From Evtepia gabavorous (GTDB lineage Bacteria > Bacillota > Clostridia > Oscillospirales > Oscillospiraceae), in assembly GCF_003425665.1 (NCBI RefSeq), contig NZ_QQRQ01000019.1, forward strand, positions 1 to 33,403: a stretch of DNA of 33,403 nucleotides, given 5' to 3'. This document shows, in pieces, positions 7,546 through 15,127 of the stretch (the first letter of the stretch is position 1; the number at the start of each line of letters is the position of its first letter). The position numbers and the translations under genes were made by a program. Under the pieces are notes generated by a model, which searched no databases, was not told the DNA's origin, and saw only the letters and a list, made by a program, of their open reading frames with translations.

Positions 7546-8337
7546 TCAGCTGCCCAGGCGCTGCCGCAGGGCCTCATACAGCAGGATGGCGGCGGCCGCG
7601 CTGGCGTTGAGGGAATTGAGCTTCCCCCGCATGGGAATGCGGACCAGAAAATCACAGGTCTCGGAGACCAGCCGGCTCATGCCCGATCCCTCTGAGCCGA
7701 TGACCAGGGCGGCGGGGCCTTTCAGGTCAGCCGCGTACAGAGAGGTGGTTCCGTCGGCGGCGGAGCCAAAGATCCAAAGGCCCTCCTCCTTGAGCCGCTT
7801 GAGCAGGGAGGGCAGGTTGGCCACCCGGGCCACGGGGAGGTGGGAGACCGCCCCGGCGGAGGTCTTGGCCACCACGGCGGTCAGGCCGGCGCTGCGGCGC
7901 TTGGGGATGATGACCCCGTGGGCCCCGGCGCACTCGGCGGTGCGGATCACCGCCCCTAAGTTATGGGGGTCGGAGAGCTCGTCGCAGACCACCAGCAGGG
8001 GGGGCTCCCCTTTGTCCCGGGCGGCCTGGAGGATGTCCTCCACCGTGGCGTAGGCCCGGACCGCGGCCACGGCGATGACCCCCTGGTGGGCGTGGGTGCG
8101 GCTCATGCCGTCCAGCTTCCGCTTGTCCGCGTCGGCCACCACGATGCCCTGGCTGCGGGCGGTGGAGGCGATGTGACCCAGGGCGGTGTCCACCTCTCCC
8201 TTCATAATGAAAATTTTGTCGATCTGGGTGCCGGCCCGCAGGGCCTCGATCACCGCGTTGCGGCCCTCGATGATTCCGTCGGCGGGGGCCTCGTCCCCTG
8301 CCCGGTCAGGGCGGGGCTGGTTGTGTTTGTACTGCAT
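7546..8337 (-). CDS. rlmB: 23S rRNA (guanosine-2'-O)-methyltransferase RlmB (SpoU/TrmH family)
   Basis: A 263-residue SPOUT-class methyltransferase, expected to methylate the ribose of a 23S rRNA guanosine (G2251 in E. coli) using SAM. The N-terminal substrate-binding domain starts at about residue 20 (GIIEGRNAVIEAL). The catalytic domain shows the three SpoU motifs: LSDPHNLGAVIRTAECAGA, VIGSEGSGMSRLV and IPMRGKLNSLNASAAAAI. The trefoil-knot residues N, R, E, G, N and S are all present. Related TrmH-family enzymes with other targets cannot be excluded from sequence alone. The ribosome site is weak (TTGGAG). It probably heads a two-gene unit with the downstream membrane protein. Confidence 0.92.
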   Translation of the reverse strand: MQYKHNQPRPDRAGDEAPADGIIEGRNAVIEALRAGTQIDKIFIMKGEVDTALGHIASTARSQGIVVADADKRKLDGMSRTHAHQGVIAVAAVRAYATVEDILQAARDKGEPPLLVVCDELSDPHNLGAVIRTAECAGAHGVIIPKRRSAGLTAVVAKTSAGAVSHLPVARVANLPSLLKRLKEEGLWIFGSAADGTTSLYAADLKGPAALVIGSEGSGMSRLVSETCDFLVRIPMRGKLNSLNASAAAAILLYEALRQRLGS

Positions 8338-8413
8338 AAGACTCCAATCCCGGCGCGTCGGCCGAAGGAAGAAATTTCAGGGAAAAAAAGCAGAGAACCT
8401 GCATATTTTAGGT

Positions 8414-8422
8414 ATTATATCA
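8414..8422 (-). promoter_or_regulatory. Extended −10 promoter of rlmB
   Basis: The minus strand reads TGATATAAT, a perfect extended −10 element. No good −35 is seen 16-18 bp upstream, as is common for extended −10 promoters. Confidence 0.6.
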
Positions 8423-8560
8423 TGGATTTCAGGGAAGAAAAAGCCCCTTTTCCCGGGAAATTTCAGGAGAGAGAATTCCGGTCCCGCTTCCGCCAACCAC
8501 GTCCGCCTGGTCAGGGGGAAAATTTCATAAATTCTTAACACCTATGTCACAGGCCGTTCC

Positions 8561-8589
8561 TTGCAATAAAAAGGGAAATATGATACCAT
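8561..8589 (+). promoter_or_regulatory. Possible ftsH promoter
   Basis: TTGCAA (8561-8566) and TACCAT (8584-8589) with 17-bp spacing on the plus strand, about 125 bp upstream of ftsH. Each element has mismatches to consensus. Confidence 0.4.
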
Positions 8590-8714
8590 ACCGTTATCAA
8601 ATGGGGAAAGTTTTTCCCGGCAAACTATCTGCCAAGCGCGGTGGGATACCCTGCCCGCAAATGACATAAACCAGAAAAACGGGGGCGCTCCCCCGGAACG
8701 GAGGACAGATACTG

Positions 8715-10790
8715 TTGAGTTCCAATCCAAACAACAAGGGCAAGGGCGGCGGCCAAGGCCCGCGCAAACGCGGCTTTATTTTCGGGGCCATTCTCTGGGC
8801 CCTGGTCCTGGTCATTTTCTTTAATTTCCTGGCCAAGCAGATTGCCAACGCCGGCACCAAGGAGGTTCCCTACTCCGAGTTCATCCAGATGGTGGAGGAG
8901 GACAAGGTGGCCACCGTGGAGCTGACCAGCAACAAATATACCTTTTACCTCAAGGAAGACCTGCCTGCCGGCGCGGGGGAAGGAGGCAGCCAAGACCTGG
9001 CGGAGGTGCTGGCCCAGCAGATGGAGCAGGGCGGCGCCACCCGGTATGTCACCGCGCCGGTGGTGGCCCGGGACGACAGCCTGATCTCCCTGCTGAAAGA
9101 GCATGATGTGGAGTATTATTCCCCCATGCAGGAGGAATCCTCCTATCTCATGAGCCTGCTGCTGAGCTATGTGGTGCCCATGATCCTGATGGTGGGCCTG
9201 CTGGTCTTCCTGATGCGCCGGATGAGCGGCGGCATGGGGGGCCTGGGCGGCGTGGGCAAGGCCAATGCCAAGGTCTACATGGAGAAATCCACCGGCGTCA
9301 CCTTCGCGGACGTGGCCGGTCAGGACGAGGCCAAGGAGTCCCTGGTGGAGATCATTGATTTTCTCCACAACCCCGGCAAATACACCGAGATCGGCGCCAA
9401 GCTCCCCAAGGGCGCCCTGCTGGTGGGCCCGCCGGGCACCGGCAAAACCCTGCTGGCCAAGGCCGTGGCCGGGGAGGCCAACGTCCCCTTCTTCTCCATC
9501 TCCGGCTCGGACTTTGTGGAGATGTTCGTGGGCGTGGGGGCCTCCCGGGTCCGGGACCTGTTCAAAGAGGCCAACAAGGTGGCCCCCTGCATCGTTTTCA
9601 TCGACGAGATTGACACCATCGGCAAGTCCCGGGACAACCGTATGGGCGGCAACGACGAGCGGGAGCAGACCCTGAACCAGCTGCTGGCGGAAATGGACGG
9701 CTTTGACCCCACCAAGGGGGTCATCCTCCTGGCCGCCACCAACCGGCCGGAGGTGCTGGACCAGGCCCTGCTGCGGCCCGGCCGGTTCGACCGCCGGATC
9801 ACCATTGACCGGCCCAACCTGGCCGGCCGGCTGGCCACCCTCCAGGTGCACACCCGCCGGATTCGCCTGTCCGAGGATGTGGACCTGCGGAAGGTGGCCC
9901 TGGCCACCGCCGGCTGCGTGGGGGCCGACCTGGCCAATCTGGTCAACGAGGCCGCCCTCCGGGCGGTCCGCCTGGGCCGCCGGGCGGTGAATCAGCAGGA
10001 CCTTCTGTCCGCCTTTGAACTGGTCATTGCCGGCACGGAGAAGAAGGGCAGCGTGCTGACGGAGTTTGAGAAAAAACTGGTGGCCTACCACGAGGTGGGC
10101 CACGCCATGGTGGCCTATAAGCAGAAGAACACCGAGCCGGTGCAGAAGATCACCATCGTCCCCCACACCCAGGGCTCCCTGGGCTATACCCTGCTCATGC
10201 CCGAGGAAGATAAAACTGAGCTTCGCACCCGGGACGAGCTGCTGGCCCGAATCGCCGTGTCCATGGGCGGCCGGGCCGCGGAGGAAGTGGTGCTGAACAC
10301 CATGACCAACGGCGCGGCCCAGGACATCCAGGACGCCACTGCCGTGGCCCGGAACATGGTGGCCATGTACGGCATGAGCGACCGCTTTGGCATGATGGCT
10401 CTGGCCTCCAAGCGCAGCCAGTACCTGGACGGGGGCTACGGCATGGACTGCGCCCAGGACACCGCCGCCGCCCTGGACGAGGCGGTCCGGGACATCCTGG
10501 ACCAGTGCTACGCCACAGCGGTGGAGATCATCCGGGAGAGCCGGGCGGAGATGGACCAGGTGGTGGCCTACCTGCTGGAGAAGGAGACCATCACCGGCGC
10601 GGAGATGGTGGCCATCATCCAGGGCCGGGACCCCGCCACGGCGGACTCCCCCCTGCTGGCCCCGGGCCCCGAGACCCCCGCAGGGGCGGAAGGGTCCCCG
10701 GAGGTTCCCTCTGTCCCCGCGCCCCAGCTGGGGGGAGAAGACCAGGGGGAGGCACCGCCTCCCGTCCCAGAGGAGACACCGAAGGAGTGA
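8715..10790 (+). CDS. ftsH: ATP-dependent zinc metalloprotease FtsH
   Basis: FtsH is a membrane-anchored AAA+ protease that extracts and degrades misfolded membrane proteins and some regulators. The 691-residue sequence has TM1 (about 21-40), an extracytoplasmic region, TM2 (about 148-167), an AAA module with Walker A GPPGTGKT (about 238-245), Walker [10 protein letters not shown], and the second region of homology [21 protein letters not shown] zinc protease domain follows with HEVGH (459-463). The usual family form is HEAGH, so Ala to Val is a mild departure that keeps the HExxH ligands. The C-terminal tail is proline- and acid-rich. The start is TTG at 8715, supported by GGAGGA 9 nt upstream; no ATG fits. 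A strong terminator ends the unit, so ftsH appears monocistronic. Confidence 0.97.
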   Translation: MSSNPNNKGKGGGQGPRKRGFIFGAILWALVLVIFFNFLAKQIANAGTKEVPYSEFIQMVEEDKVATVELTSNKYTFYLKEDLPAGAGEGGSQDLAEVLAQQMEQGGATRYVTAPVVARDDSLISLLKEHDVEYYSPMQEESSYLMSLLLSYVVPMILMVGLLVFLMRRMSGGMGGLGGVGKANAKVYMEKSTGVTFADVAGQDEAKESLVEIIDFLHNPGKYTEIGAKLPKGALLVGPPGTGKTLLAKAVAGEANVPFFSISGSDFVEMFVGVGASRVRDLFKEANKVAPCIVFIDEIDTIGKSRDNRMGGNDEREQTLNQLLAEMDGFDPTKGVILLAATNRPEVLDQALLRPGRFDRRITIDRPNLAGRLATLQVHTRRIRLSEDVDLRKVALATAGCVGADLANLVNEAALRAVRLGRRAVNQQDLLSAFELVIAGTEKKGSVLTEFEKKLVAYHEVGHAMVAYKQKNTEPVQKITIVPHTQGSLGYTLLMPEEDKTELRTRDELLARIAVSMGGRAAEEVVLNTMTNGAAQDIQDATAVARNMVAMYGMSDRFGMMALASKRSQYLDGGYGMDCAQDTAAALDEAVRDILDQCYATAVEIIRESRAEMDQVVAYLLEKETITGAEMVAIIQGRDPATADSPLLAPGPETPAGAEGSPEVPSVPAPQLGGEDQGEAPPPVPEETPKE

Positions 10791-10819
10791 CCCGCCCTGG
10801 GCACCCATCCAAAGAGCAG

Positions 10820-10856
10820 GCCCCGCCCGGGAATGACACCCGGGCGGGGCTTTTTT
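10820..10856 (+). terminator. ftsH terminator
   Basis: A perfect 12-bp stem (GCCCCGCCCGGG at 10820-10831 with 10839-10850) and a 7-nt loop, followed by six Ts (10851-10856). A textbook intrinsic terminator 29 bp after the ftsH stop. Confidence 0.95.
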
Positions 10857-10872
10857 AGAGAGGAGGGACGCC

Positions 10873-12078
10873 ATGAGACCCATTCCCCCCGCCCCGGCCC
10901 CCGGACAGCGGATTCTGCTGATCCCCGCCATGTTGGACGCCCATTTCCCTCTGCTCCAGTATGCCTTTCACTCCAAGGCCTATTACCCGGTGATCCTGTC
11001 CCAGAGCAGGGGGCTTGCGGACCTGGGCCTGCGCTATGCCCACAATGACCTGTGCTATCCCTTTGTTCTCAGCCTGGGTCAGTATCTCCAGGCCCTGGGC
11101 AGCGGGGCCTATGACCTGGACCAGGTGAGCCTGCTGATGCCCTCGGCGGGGGATGCCTGCCGGGGGTCCAACTTTCCCAGCCTGATCCGCAAGGCCCTGG
11201 CCGCGGCGGGGTATCCCCAGGTGGAGGTCCTCACTTGGAACGTCAAGGGGCTGGAACGGGACCATGCCCTGCCCCTTCGGCCGGAGATGGTCTGGCGGGC
11301 GCTGTTTGGCCTGTTTTACGGGGACCTTCTCCTGCTGCTTACCCTGCAGACCCGGCCCTATGAGGCCGTGGCCGGGGCGGCCAACGCCTGCCGGGACCGG
11401 TGGACCAACCAGCTGGCCGGGGAACTGCGCAGCGGCGCCCCCTTGACCCTCCGCAGGATGAAGGAAGTCTTTCACCAGGCCGCCGGGGACTTTGCCGCCC
11501 TGCCCCGCCGGCCGGTGGCCAGGAAGCGGGTGGCCCTGGTGGGGGAGCTCTACACCAAATACTGCGCCCTGGGCAACTGGGACATCCTCCCCTTTCTGGA
11601 GGAGGCGGGCTGTGAGGTGGCGGTGAATGGCTTCTCCTGGTACATTCTCTACTATATCAGCAGTCAGATCGCCGGAACGACGGGGCCCGTCCAGGCCCTG
11701 TGGCGGGGCTTGGGCGCCTGGATGGCGGGGCTCCAGCGGACCATGACGGCGGCCCTGGCAGCCCACGGGTTTCACAGCCTGCCCCCCTTTCCCGCCTTTC
11801 AGCGGGAGGCGGCGGACTGGATCAGCCAAACCCTGCGGGTGGCTGACGGATGGCTCATCGGGGCCGAGTGCGCCGCCCACATCCATGCCGGCTGTCACCG
11901 GGTTTTGGCCATGCAGCCCTTTGGCTGTCTGCCCAACCATGTGTGCGGCCGGGGACAGTACGCGGCCCTCCTGCGCCGGCTGGGCCGGGGCAAAGTGGTC
12001 AGTGTGGACCTGGACGCCAGCCTGCCCCGCCTGCTGGTGTACAACCGGGTCAAGCTCCTGCTGGAGGGCGAGGGATGA
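10873..12078 (+). CDS. COG3581-type protein, 2-hydroxyacyl-CoA dehydratase/activase superfamily
   Basis: A 401-residue protein resembling the C-terminal part of large CoA-dehydratase activases and the stand-alone COG3581 family, which accompany BadF/BcrA-type ATPases. Recognisable blocks are ILLIPAMLDAHFPLLQYAF near the N-terminus, NDLCYPFVLSLGQYL (Cys), PSAGDACRGSNF (Cys), and near the C-terminus IGAECAAHIHAGC and QPFGCLPNHVCGRGQ. The conserved cysteines suggest an Fe-S cluster, as in this superfamily (inference). No ATPase partner and no COG3580 partner are encoded in this window, so the gene looks orphaned. An excellent GAGGAGGG site precedes the ATG. It starts 17 nt after the ftsH terminator with no clear promoter seen, and ends at a bidirectional terminator. 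Confidence 0.8.
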   Translation: MRPIPPAPAPGQRILLIPAMLDAHFPLLQYAFHSKAYYPVILSQSRGLADLGLRYAHNDLCYPFVLSLGQYLQALGSGAYDLDQVSLLMPSAGDACRGSNFPSLIRKALAAAGYPQVEVLTWNVKGLERDHALPLRPEMVWRALFGLFYGDLLLLLTLQTRPYEAVAGAANACRDRWTNQLAGELRSGAPLTLRRMKEVFHQAAGDFAALPRRPVARKRVALVGELYTKYCALGNWDILPFLEEAGCEVAVNGFSWYILYYISSQIAGTTGPVQALWRGLGAWMAGLQRTMTAALAAHGFHSLPPFPAFQREAADWISQTLRVADGWLIGAECAAHIHAGCHRVLAMQPFGCLPNHVCGRGQYAALLRRLGRGKVVSVDLDASLPRLLVYNRVKLLLEGEG

Positions 12079-12080
12079 GG

Positions 12081-12119
12081 AAAACCCTCTCCGAACCGCA
12101 AGGGTTCGGAGAGGGTTTT
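12081..12119. terminator. Bidirectional terminator between convergent genes
   Basis: A perfect 17-bp stem (12081-12097 with 12103-12119) with a 5-nt loop and A4/T4 ends. It starts 2 nt after the rightward COG3581 gene and serves the leftward small gene (stop at 12177) from the other side. Confidence 0.92.
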
Positions 12120-12176
12120 GTGCTGTTTGTACAATCTATACTGGTCGAAAGATACAGCGTATGTTTGGGGATTGGG

Positions 12177-12428
12177 TCAGAGGAGCCGTTGGGCGGCCTC
12201 CCAGTCGGATTTTTTCACATATACCAGGTAATACCAGTTCTGCTCCATCTGGTGTAGCAGAGTGCCGCCCCGCTCCCGGCTGCCGAAGTTTAGGGCGGAA
12301 GGGGAGGAGCGGTCTACCGTTTTTACAGTGTATTCGATCCCTGCCTGGTCCAGAGCTTGACACAGAGAATCCCGGCGGGCGGGATCAAAGAGAGGGGGCA
12401 GCTGGGCACGGTTAAAAATGGAGATCAT
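12177..12428 (-). CDS. Small unknown protein at the end of the usp cluster
   Basis: An 83-residue soluble protein I do not recognise. A GGGAGG site lies 8 nt before the ATG, and the frame is maintained to a stop just before the shared terminator, which supports it being real. The pattern LFDPARRDSLCQALDQAGIE, a middle strand region, then YYLVYVKKSDWEAAQRLL looks like a small alpha/beta ferredoxin-like fold, loosely reminiscent of DUF2007 signal-transducing proteins (weak inference). It starts 56 nt after usp1, in the same direction, so it is probably cotranscribed with the stress proteins. It is unusually rich in aromatic and basic residues near the C-terminus. Confidence 0.7.
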   Translation of the reverse strand: MISIFNRAQLPPLFDPARRDSLCQALDQAGIEYTVKTVDRSSPSALNFGSRERGGTLLHQMEQNWYYLVYVKKSDWEAAQRLL

Positions 12429-12484
12429 AGAGAAAGCCTCCCGTGTTAAAGGTGTGTATTTTGGCGTCCTTTGCGCCGCAGTCT

Positions 12485-12892
12485 TTAAGGCGCGGCCTCC
12501 CGCATAATAATCAGGTCCAGGAACTGGGCATTGCGTACCACATAGGTGGCCACGGAGCCCAGTTTTTGCAGGGGGCCTCGGGAGGAGCGGGTCATAACCA
12601 GGGCGTCAAAACCCCGCTCCCGGGCGTAGTAGACGATTTCCGGGCCGGGGCTGCCCCACAGCAGTTCGGTGCGGACTGTCCAGCCGGGCAGCAGGGCGGC
12701 GAAGGTTTCCAGCTCCTGGGCGGCCTTGCGGGCCATCCGGTCCCGGGCGAATTGGCCGTCGATGTGCATTTGGTCGGGCAGGACCATCAGAAGGGTGACC
12801 TCGGTGTCCTGGGGGCGGTAGGTCTGTTGGACCATGTCGATGGTGCGCAGGCTGCGGGTACTTCCGTCAATGGGCAAGAGCACGTGTTTCAT
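12485..12892 (-). CDS. Universal stress protein family, paralogue 1
   Basis: A 135-residue single-domain UspA-type protein. It starts MKHVLLPIDGSTRSLRTIDM, with the family's D-G-S at the end of strand 1, and ends with TRSSRGPLQKLGSVATYVV. The nucleotide-binding loop of ATP-binding Usps is G-x2-G-x9-G-S/T; here only five residues lie between the Gly and the G-S, so ATP binding is doubtful. The ATG at 12892 has a clean AGGAGGT site; a 12-residue upstream extension is rejected. It is the third of three tandem paralogues. A stem-loop lies between it and paralogue 2 and could reduce its expression. Confidence 0.88.
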   Translation of the reverse strand: MKHVLLPIDGSTRSLRTIDMVQQTYRPQDTEVTLLMVLPDQMHIDGQFARDRMARKAAQELETFAALLPGWTVRTELLWGSPGPEIVYYARERGFDALVMTRSSRGPLQKLGSVATYVVRNAQFLDLIIMREAAP

Positions 12893-12933
12893 GGAATTCG
12901 ACCTCCTATCCAGATGGGTGGGAACCATGGTGG

Positions 12934-12965
12934 AAAAGGGGAAAGGCGGTGGCCTTTCCCCTTTT
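12934..12965 (-). terminator. Internal terminator-like stem-loop in the usp cluster
   Basis: A perfect 14-bp stem (12934-12947 with 12952-12965, 4-nt loop) between usp paralogues 2 and 1. On the minus strand the 3' arm ends in TTTT. It may terminate part of the transcripts or act as a processing or stabilising element. Confidence 0.55.
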
Positions 12966-12985
12966 GTGGACAGATGACAGATGAT

Positions 12986-13432
12986 TCACGCCTCCCGCAG
13001 GACAGTGGTGGTGATGAAGGAGGCATTCTGCACAATATAAGTGGAGACCGAGCCCAGCTTCTGGGTGGACCCCCGGCTGGAACGGGTCATCAAGATGGCG
13101 TCAAAGCCGCCCTCCTTGGCGAACTGGATGATCTCCGGTCCCGGGCTGCCGAAGCGCAGGGCGGCGGTCGTCTGATACCCGGGGAGCATCTTGGCAAAGG
13201 ATTCCACCAGTAGGCGGGCCTCCTCCTTGGTCTGGGGGTCTTGAGTGATCTCCTCATGGTCGGGCATGGGGGTGACCTCGTCATTTTCGTCGGTGAGCTT
13301 GGAGGGACGGGGGTCGGGCACGACCAGCAGGATGGTGATCTCTGTCTCAGCGGGAATGTAGGACTGCTTCACCACCTGGATGGTGCGCAGGCTGCGGGGG
13401 CTTCCGTCGATGGGCAGTAGGATCTTCTTCAT
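12986..13432 (-). CDS. Universal stress protein family, paralogue 2
   Basis: A 148-residue UspA-type protein starting MKKILLPIDGSPRSLRTIQV. It differs from its neighbours by an acidic insert around residues 50-75 (DENDEVTPMPDHEEITQDPQ), which makes it the longest of the three. The C-terminal loop TRSSRGSTQKLGSVSTYIV has the same shortened Gly-x5-Gly-Ser spacing as the other two. The ATG at 13432 has a GGAGGT site 8 nt upstream; a TTG five codons earlier overlaps that site and is rejected. It sits 64 nt after paralogue 3 with no promoter or terminator visible between them. Confidence 0.88.
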   Translation of the reverse strand: MKKILLPIDGSPRSLRTIQVVKQSYIPAETEITILLVVPDPRPSKLTDENDEVTPMPDHEEITQDPQTKEEARLLVESFAKMLPGYQTTAALRFGSPGPEIIQFAKEGGFDAILMTRSSRGSTQKLGSVSTYIVQNASFITTTVLREA

Positions 13433-13496
13433 AAGGGTTACCTCCAATCATACAGCGGACACTTGGCGCGGAGCAATGGGGCGGTCTCTGGGGGCG

Positions 13497-13910
13497 TTAT
13501 TCGTCGCCCTCCTCCCGCATGACAATGACATCCAGGAAAGAGGCGTTGCGGACGATGTAGGTGGCCACGGAGCCCAGCTTCCGCAAGGGCCCTCGGGAGG
13601 AGCGGGTCATGATAATCATTTCTGTGCCGGATTCCTTGGCATACTCTACAATTTCAACGCCGGGGGCGCTGCCCAGCAGGACCTGGGTTTTCACTTGATA
13701 ACCGGGGAGCATGTCGGCCACGGCAGTCAGCTCAGGCTGGGCCTTCTCCGCGTTGTGCTTGATCTCATCCATGGAGTTGATGTACAGCTGGGCGCTGACC
13801 ACCTTCACGACGGTGATGTCGCTGTCGGCGGGGTCACACAGCTGCTTCACCATTTCCACGGTGCGGATGCTGCGCTTGCTGCCGTCAACCGGCAAGAGAA
13901 TTTTCTTCAT
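13497..13910 (-). CDS. Universal stress protein family, paralogue 3 (first gene of the cluster)
   Basis: A 137-residue UspA-type protein starting MKKILLPVDGSKRSIRTVEM. The C-terminus TRSSRGPLRKLGSVATYIV shows the same contracted nucleotide loop as paralogues 1 and 2. UspA-like proteins are cytoplasmic and accumulate during starvation or stress; the ligand here is unknown. The ATG at 13910 has a GAAGGAGG site; a 53-residue upstream extension runs through the promoter and is rejected. It is the promoter-proximal gene of a four-gene unit (usp3, usp2, usp1, 83-residue protein) ending at the bidirectional terminator at 12081-12119. Confidence 0.9.
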   Translation of the reverse strand: MKKILLPVDGSKRSIRTVEMVKQLCDPADSDITVVKVVSAQLYINSMDEIKHNAEKAQPELTAVADMLPGYQVKTQVLLGSAPGVEIVEYAKESGTEMIIMTRSSRGPLRKLGSVATYIVRNASFLDVIVMREEGDE

Positions 13911-13950
13911 GGCAAAAACCTCCTTCGGCGTGGACCCTTTTTCCAGCCTC

Positions 13951-13979
13951 ATTATACAACTAAAACAAAATAAAGTCAA
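13951..13979 (-). promoter_or_regulatory. usp cluster promoter
   Basis: The minus strand reads TTGACT (13974-13979), 17-bp AT-rich spacer, TATAAT (13951-13956), about 40 bp before the first usp start. A near-perfect housekeeping sigma promoter. Confidence 0.88.
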
Positions 13980-14025
13980 GGAAAGGGGACAAGCTTTGGG
14001 AAAATATCCAAAAATGACGGGAGGA

Positions 14026-14922
14026 CTATTTGCCGTGGATGATGGTATAGGCGTGGGGAATGGCTTCAATCTCCACCGTCTGGTGGGCCCCGCCGGCCTC
14101 CCCGTCCAGGGTCCAGAGGAGCTCTGCGGCGGCGGTGATCTTCACCTTGGCGGTGGAAAAGGTGGTCATCATGGAGTTGAGAATGGAGGGATCGGTCATG
14201 AGCAGCGCCCGGCTGAACTCCTCCATGTCTTTGACATCCCGGATGGGGGAGATGAGGGTGACCTCCAGAAGGCCGTCGGACAGATCGGGGTTTCCCGGGG
14301 GAAAGTTGCGGAACCGGCCCACGGAAGTGGTATTGCTGACCATGCCGTAGAGGTAATCCCCCTCCAGAACCTGGTCTTCCCACTCCACCTTGATGTGGTA
14401 GGGCTTGATGGAGGCCAAATTTTTCACCACTTCTAATATATAGGCGTTGTACCCCAGCAGATTCTTGGCCTTTTGGGGGGTGGAGTAGGCGATCTCCGTA
14501 AAGGCCCCAAAGGCAGCCACGTAGAGGAAGCTTCTCCCGTTGAACCGGCCCAGGTCATGGGTGTGGGGCACGCCGGTGACCGCGGTGGCGGCCAGCTCCG
14601 TGAGCTTGTCCAGGGGCAGGTCCAGGTTTTTGGAAAAGTCGTTGGTGGTGCCCACGGGGATGTATCCGATGACTGGGGGCTCCGGCAGCCGGGTGGCGCC
14701 GGCGATGGCTTCGCTGAGGGTACCGTCCCCTCCGGCCACCACGATCTGGTCAAATGCGCTGCTCCAGCGGACAATGGCATCCCCCGCGTCTCCCCGGTAC
14801 TGGGTGGGGTAGGCGGTGATGAGGCAGTCCTGCTCTGTCATGGTGTTAATCATGTCGGACAAATTGGCCCAGGTCTTGTTTTTTCCCGCGTGGCGGTTAT
14901 AGATAAAAAGGACGTGTTTCAC
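14026..14922 (-). CDS. Diacylglycerol kinase family lipid kinase (COG1597, YegS/DagK type)
   Basis: A 298-residue member of the DAGK catalytic-domain family, which phosphorylates lipids such as diacylglycerol or undecaprenol with ATP at the membrane face. The N-terminal domain begins MKHVLFIYNRHAGKNK. The nucleotide loop VVAGGDGTLSEAI holds the signature GGDGT, and IPVGTTNDFSKNL is the second signature. The C-terminal half is a beta-sandwich, as in YegS and DgkB; the exact substrate cannot be told. The start is GTG at 14922, with AAGGAG about 9 nt upstream. Its promoter is back-to-back with that of ylmH and shares the same −35 bases. Confidence 0.9.
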   Translation of the reverse strand: MKHVLFIYNRHAGKNKTWANLSDMINTMTEQDCLITAYPTQYRGDAGDAIVRWSSAFDQIVVAGGDGTLSEAIAGATRLPEPPVIGYIPVGTTNDFSKNLDLPLDKLTELAATAVTGVPHTHDLGRFNGRSFLYVAAFGAFTEIAYSTPQKAKNLLGYNAYILEVVKNLASIKPYHIKVEWEDQVLEGDYLYGMVSNTTSVGRFRNFPPGNPDLSDGLLEVTLISPIRDVKDMEEFSRALLMTDPSILNSMMTTFSTAKVKITAAAELLWTLDGEAGGAHQTVEIEAIPHAYTIIHGK

Positions 14923-15004
14923 GAGGTCTCCTCCTTATGGCAAGATTGGTCAGGGTCAAGGGGACGGACCCTGGGGCGGCAGGGTTTAAGATCATATAAA
15001 GAAA

Positions 15005-15033
15005 ATTATAAACCCTTGGTTTTCCGTTGACAA
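15005..15033 (-). promoter_or_regulatory. Promoter of the lipid kinase gene
   Basis: The minus strand has TTGTCA (15028-15033), a 17-bp spacer and TATAAT (15005-15010). The −35 overlaps the −35 of the divergent ylmH promoter by five bases. Confidence 0.7.
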
Positions 15034-15056
15034 TAGGCACATTGACGGGATATACT
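15027..15056 (+). promoter_or_regulatory. Promoter of ylmH and downstream genes
   Basis: The plus strand has TTGACA (15027-15032), an 18-bp spacer and TATACT (15051-15056). It is divergent from, and overlaps, the lipid kinase promoter. Confidence 0.75.
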
Positions 15057-15127
15057 GATTTTCGTAAGAAACCCCTCAGGGATTTACAGAAATTTCCAGT
15101 CGCGAAGGGAGAGAGAAGGGCGTGGGA

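Larger units (their letters stand above)
8338..8714. other. Divergent rlmB-ftsH intergenic region
   Basis: This 377-bp AT-richer spacer carries the leftward rlmB promoter and the probable rightward ftsH promoter. GAAATTTCAGG occurs at 8371-8381 and 8457-8467, with GGATTTCAGG at 8424-8433. A 12-bp palindrome TTTCCCGGGAAA lies at 8449-8460. I see no ORF and no CIRCE element. Confidence 0.6.

Noticed and set aside
8625-10931. 768-residue leftward frame opposite ftsH
   Set aside because: Shadow of ftsH, with His/Gly-rich nonsense translation.
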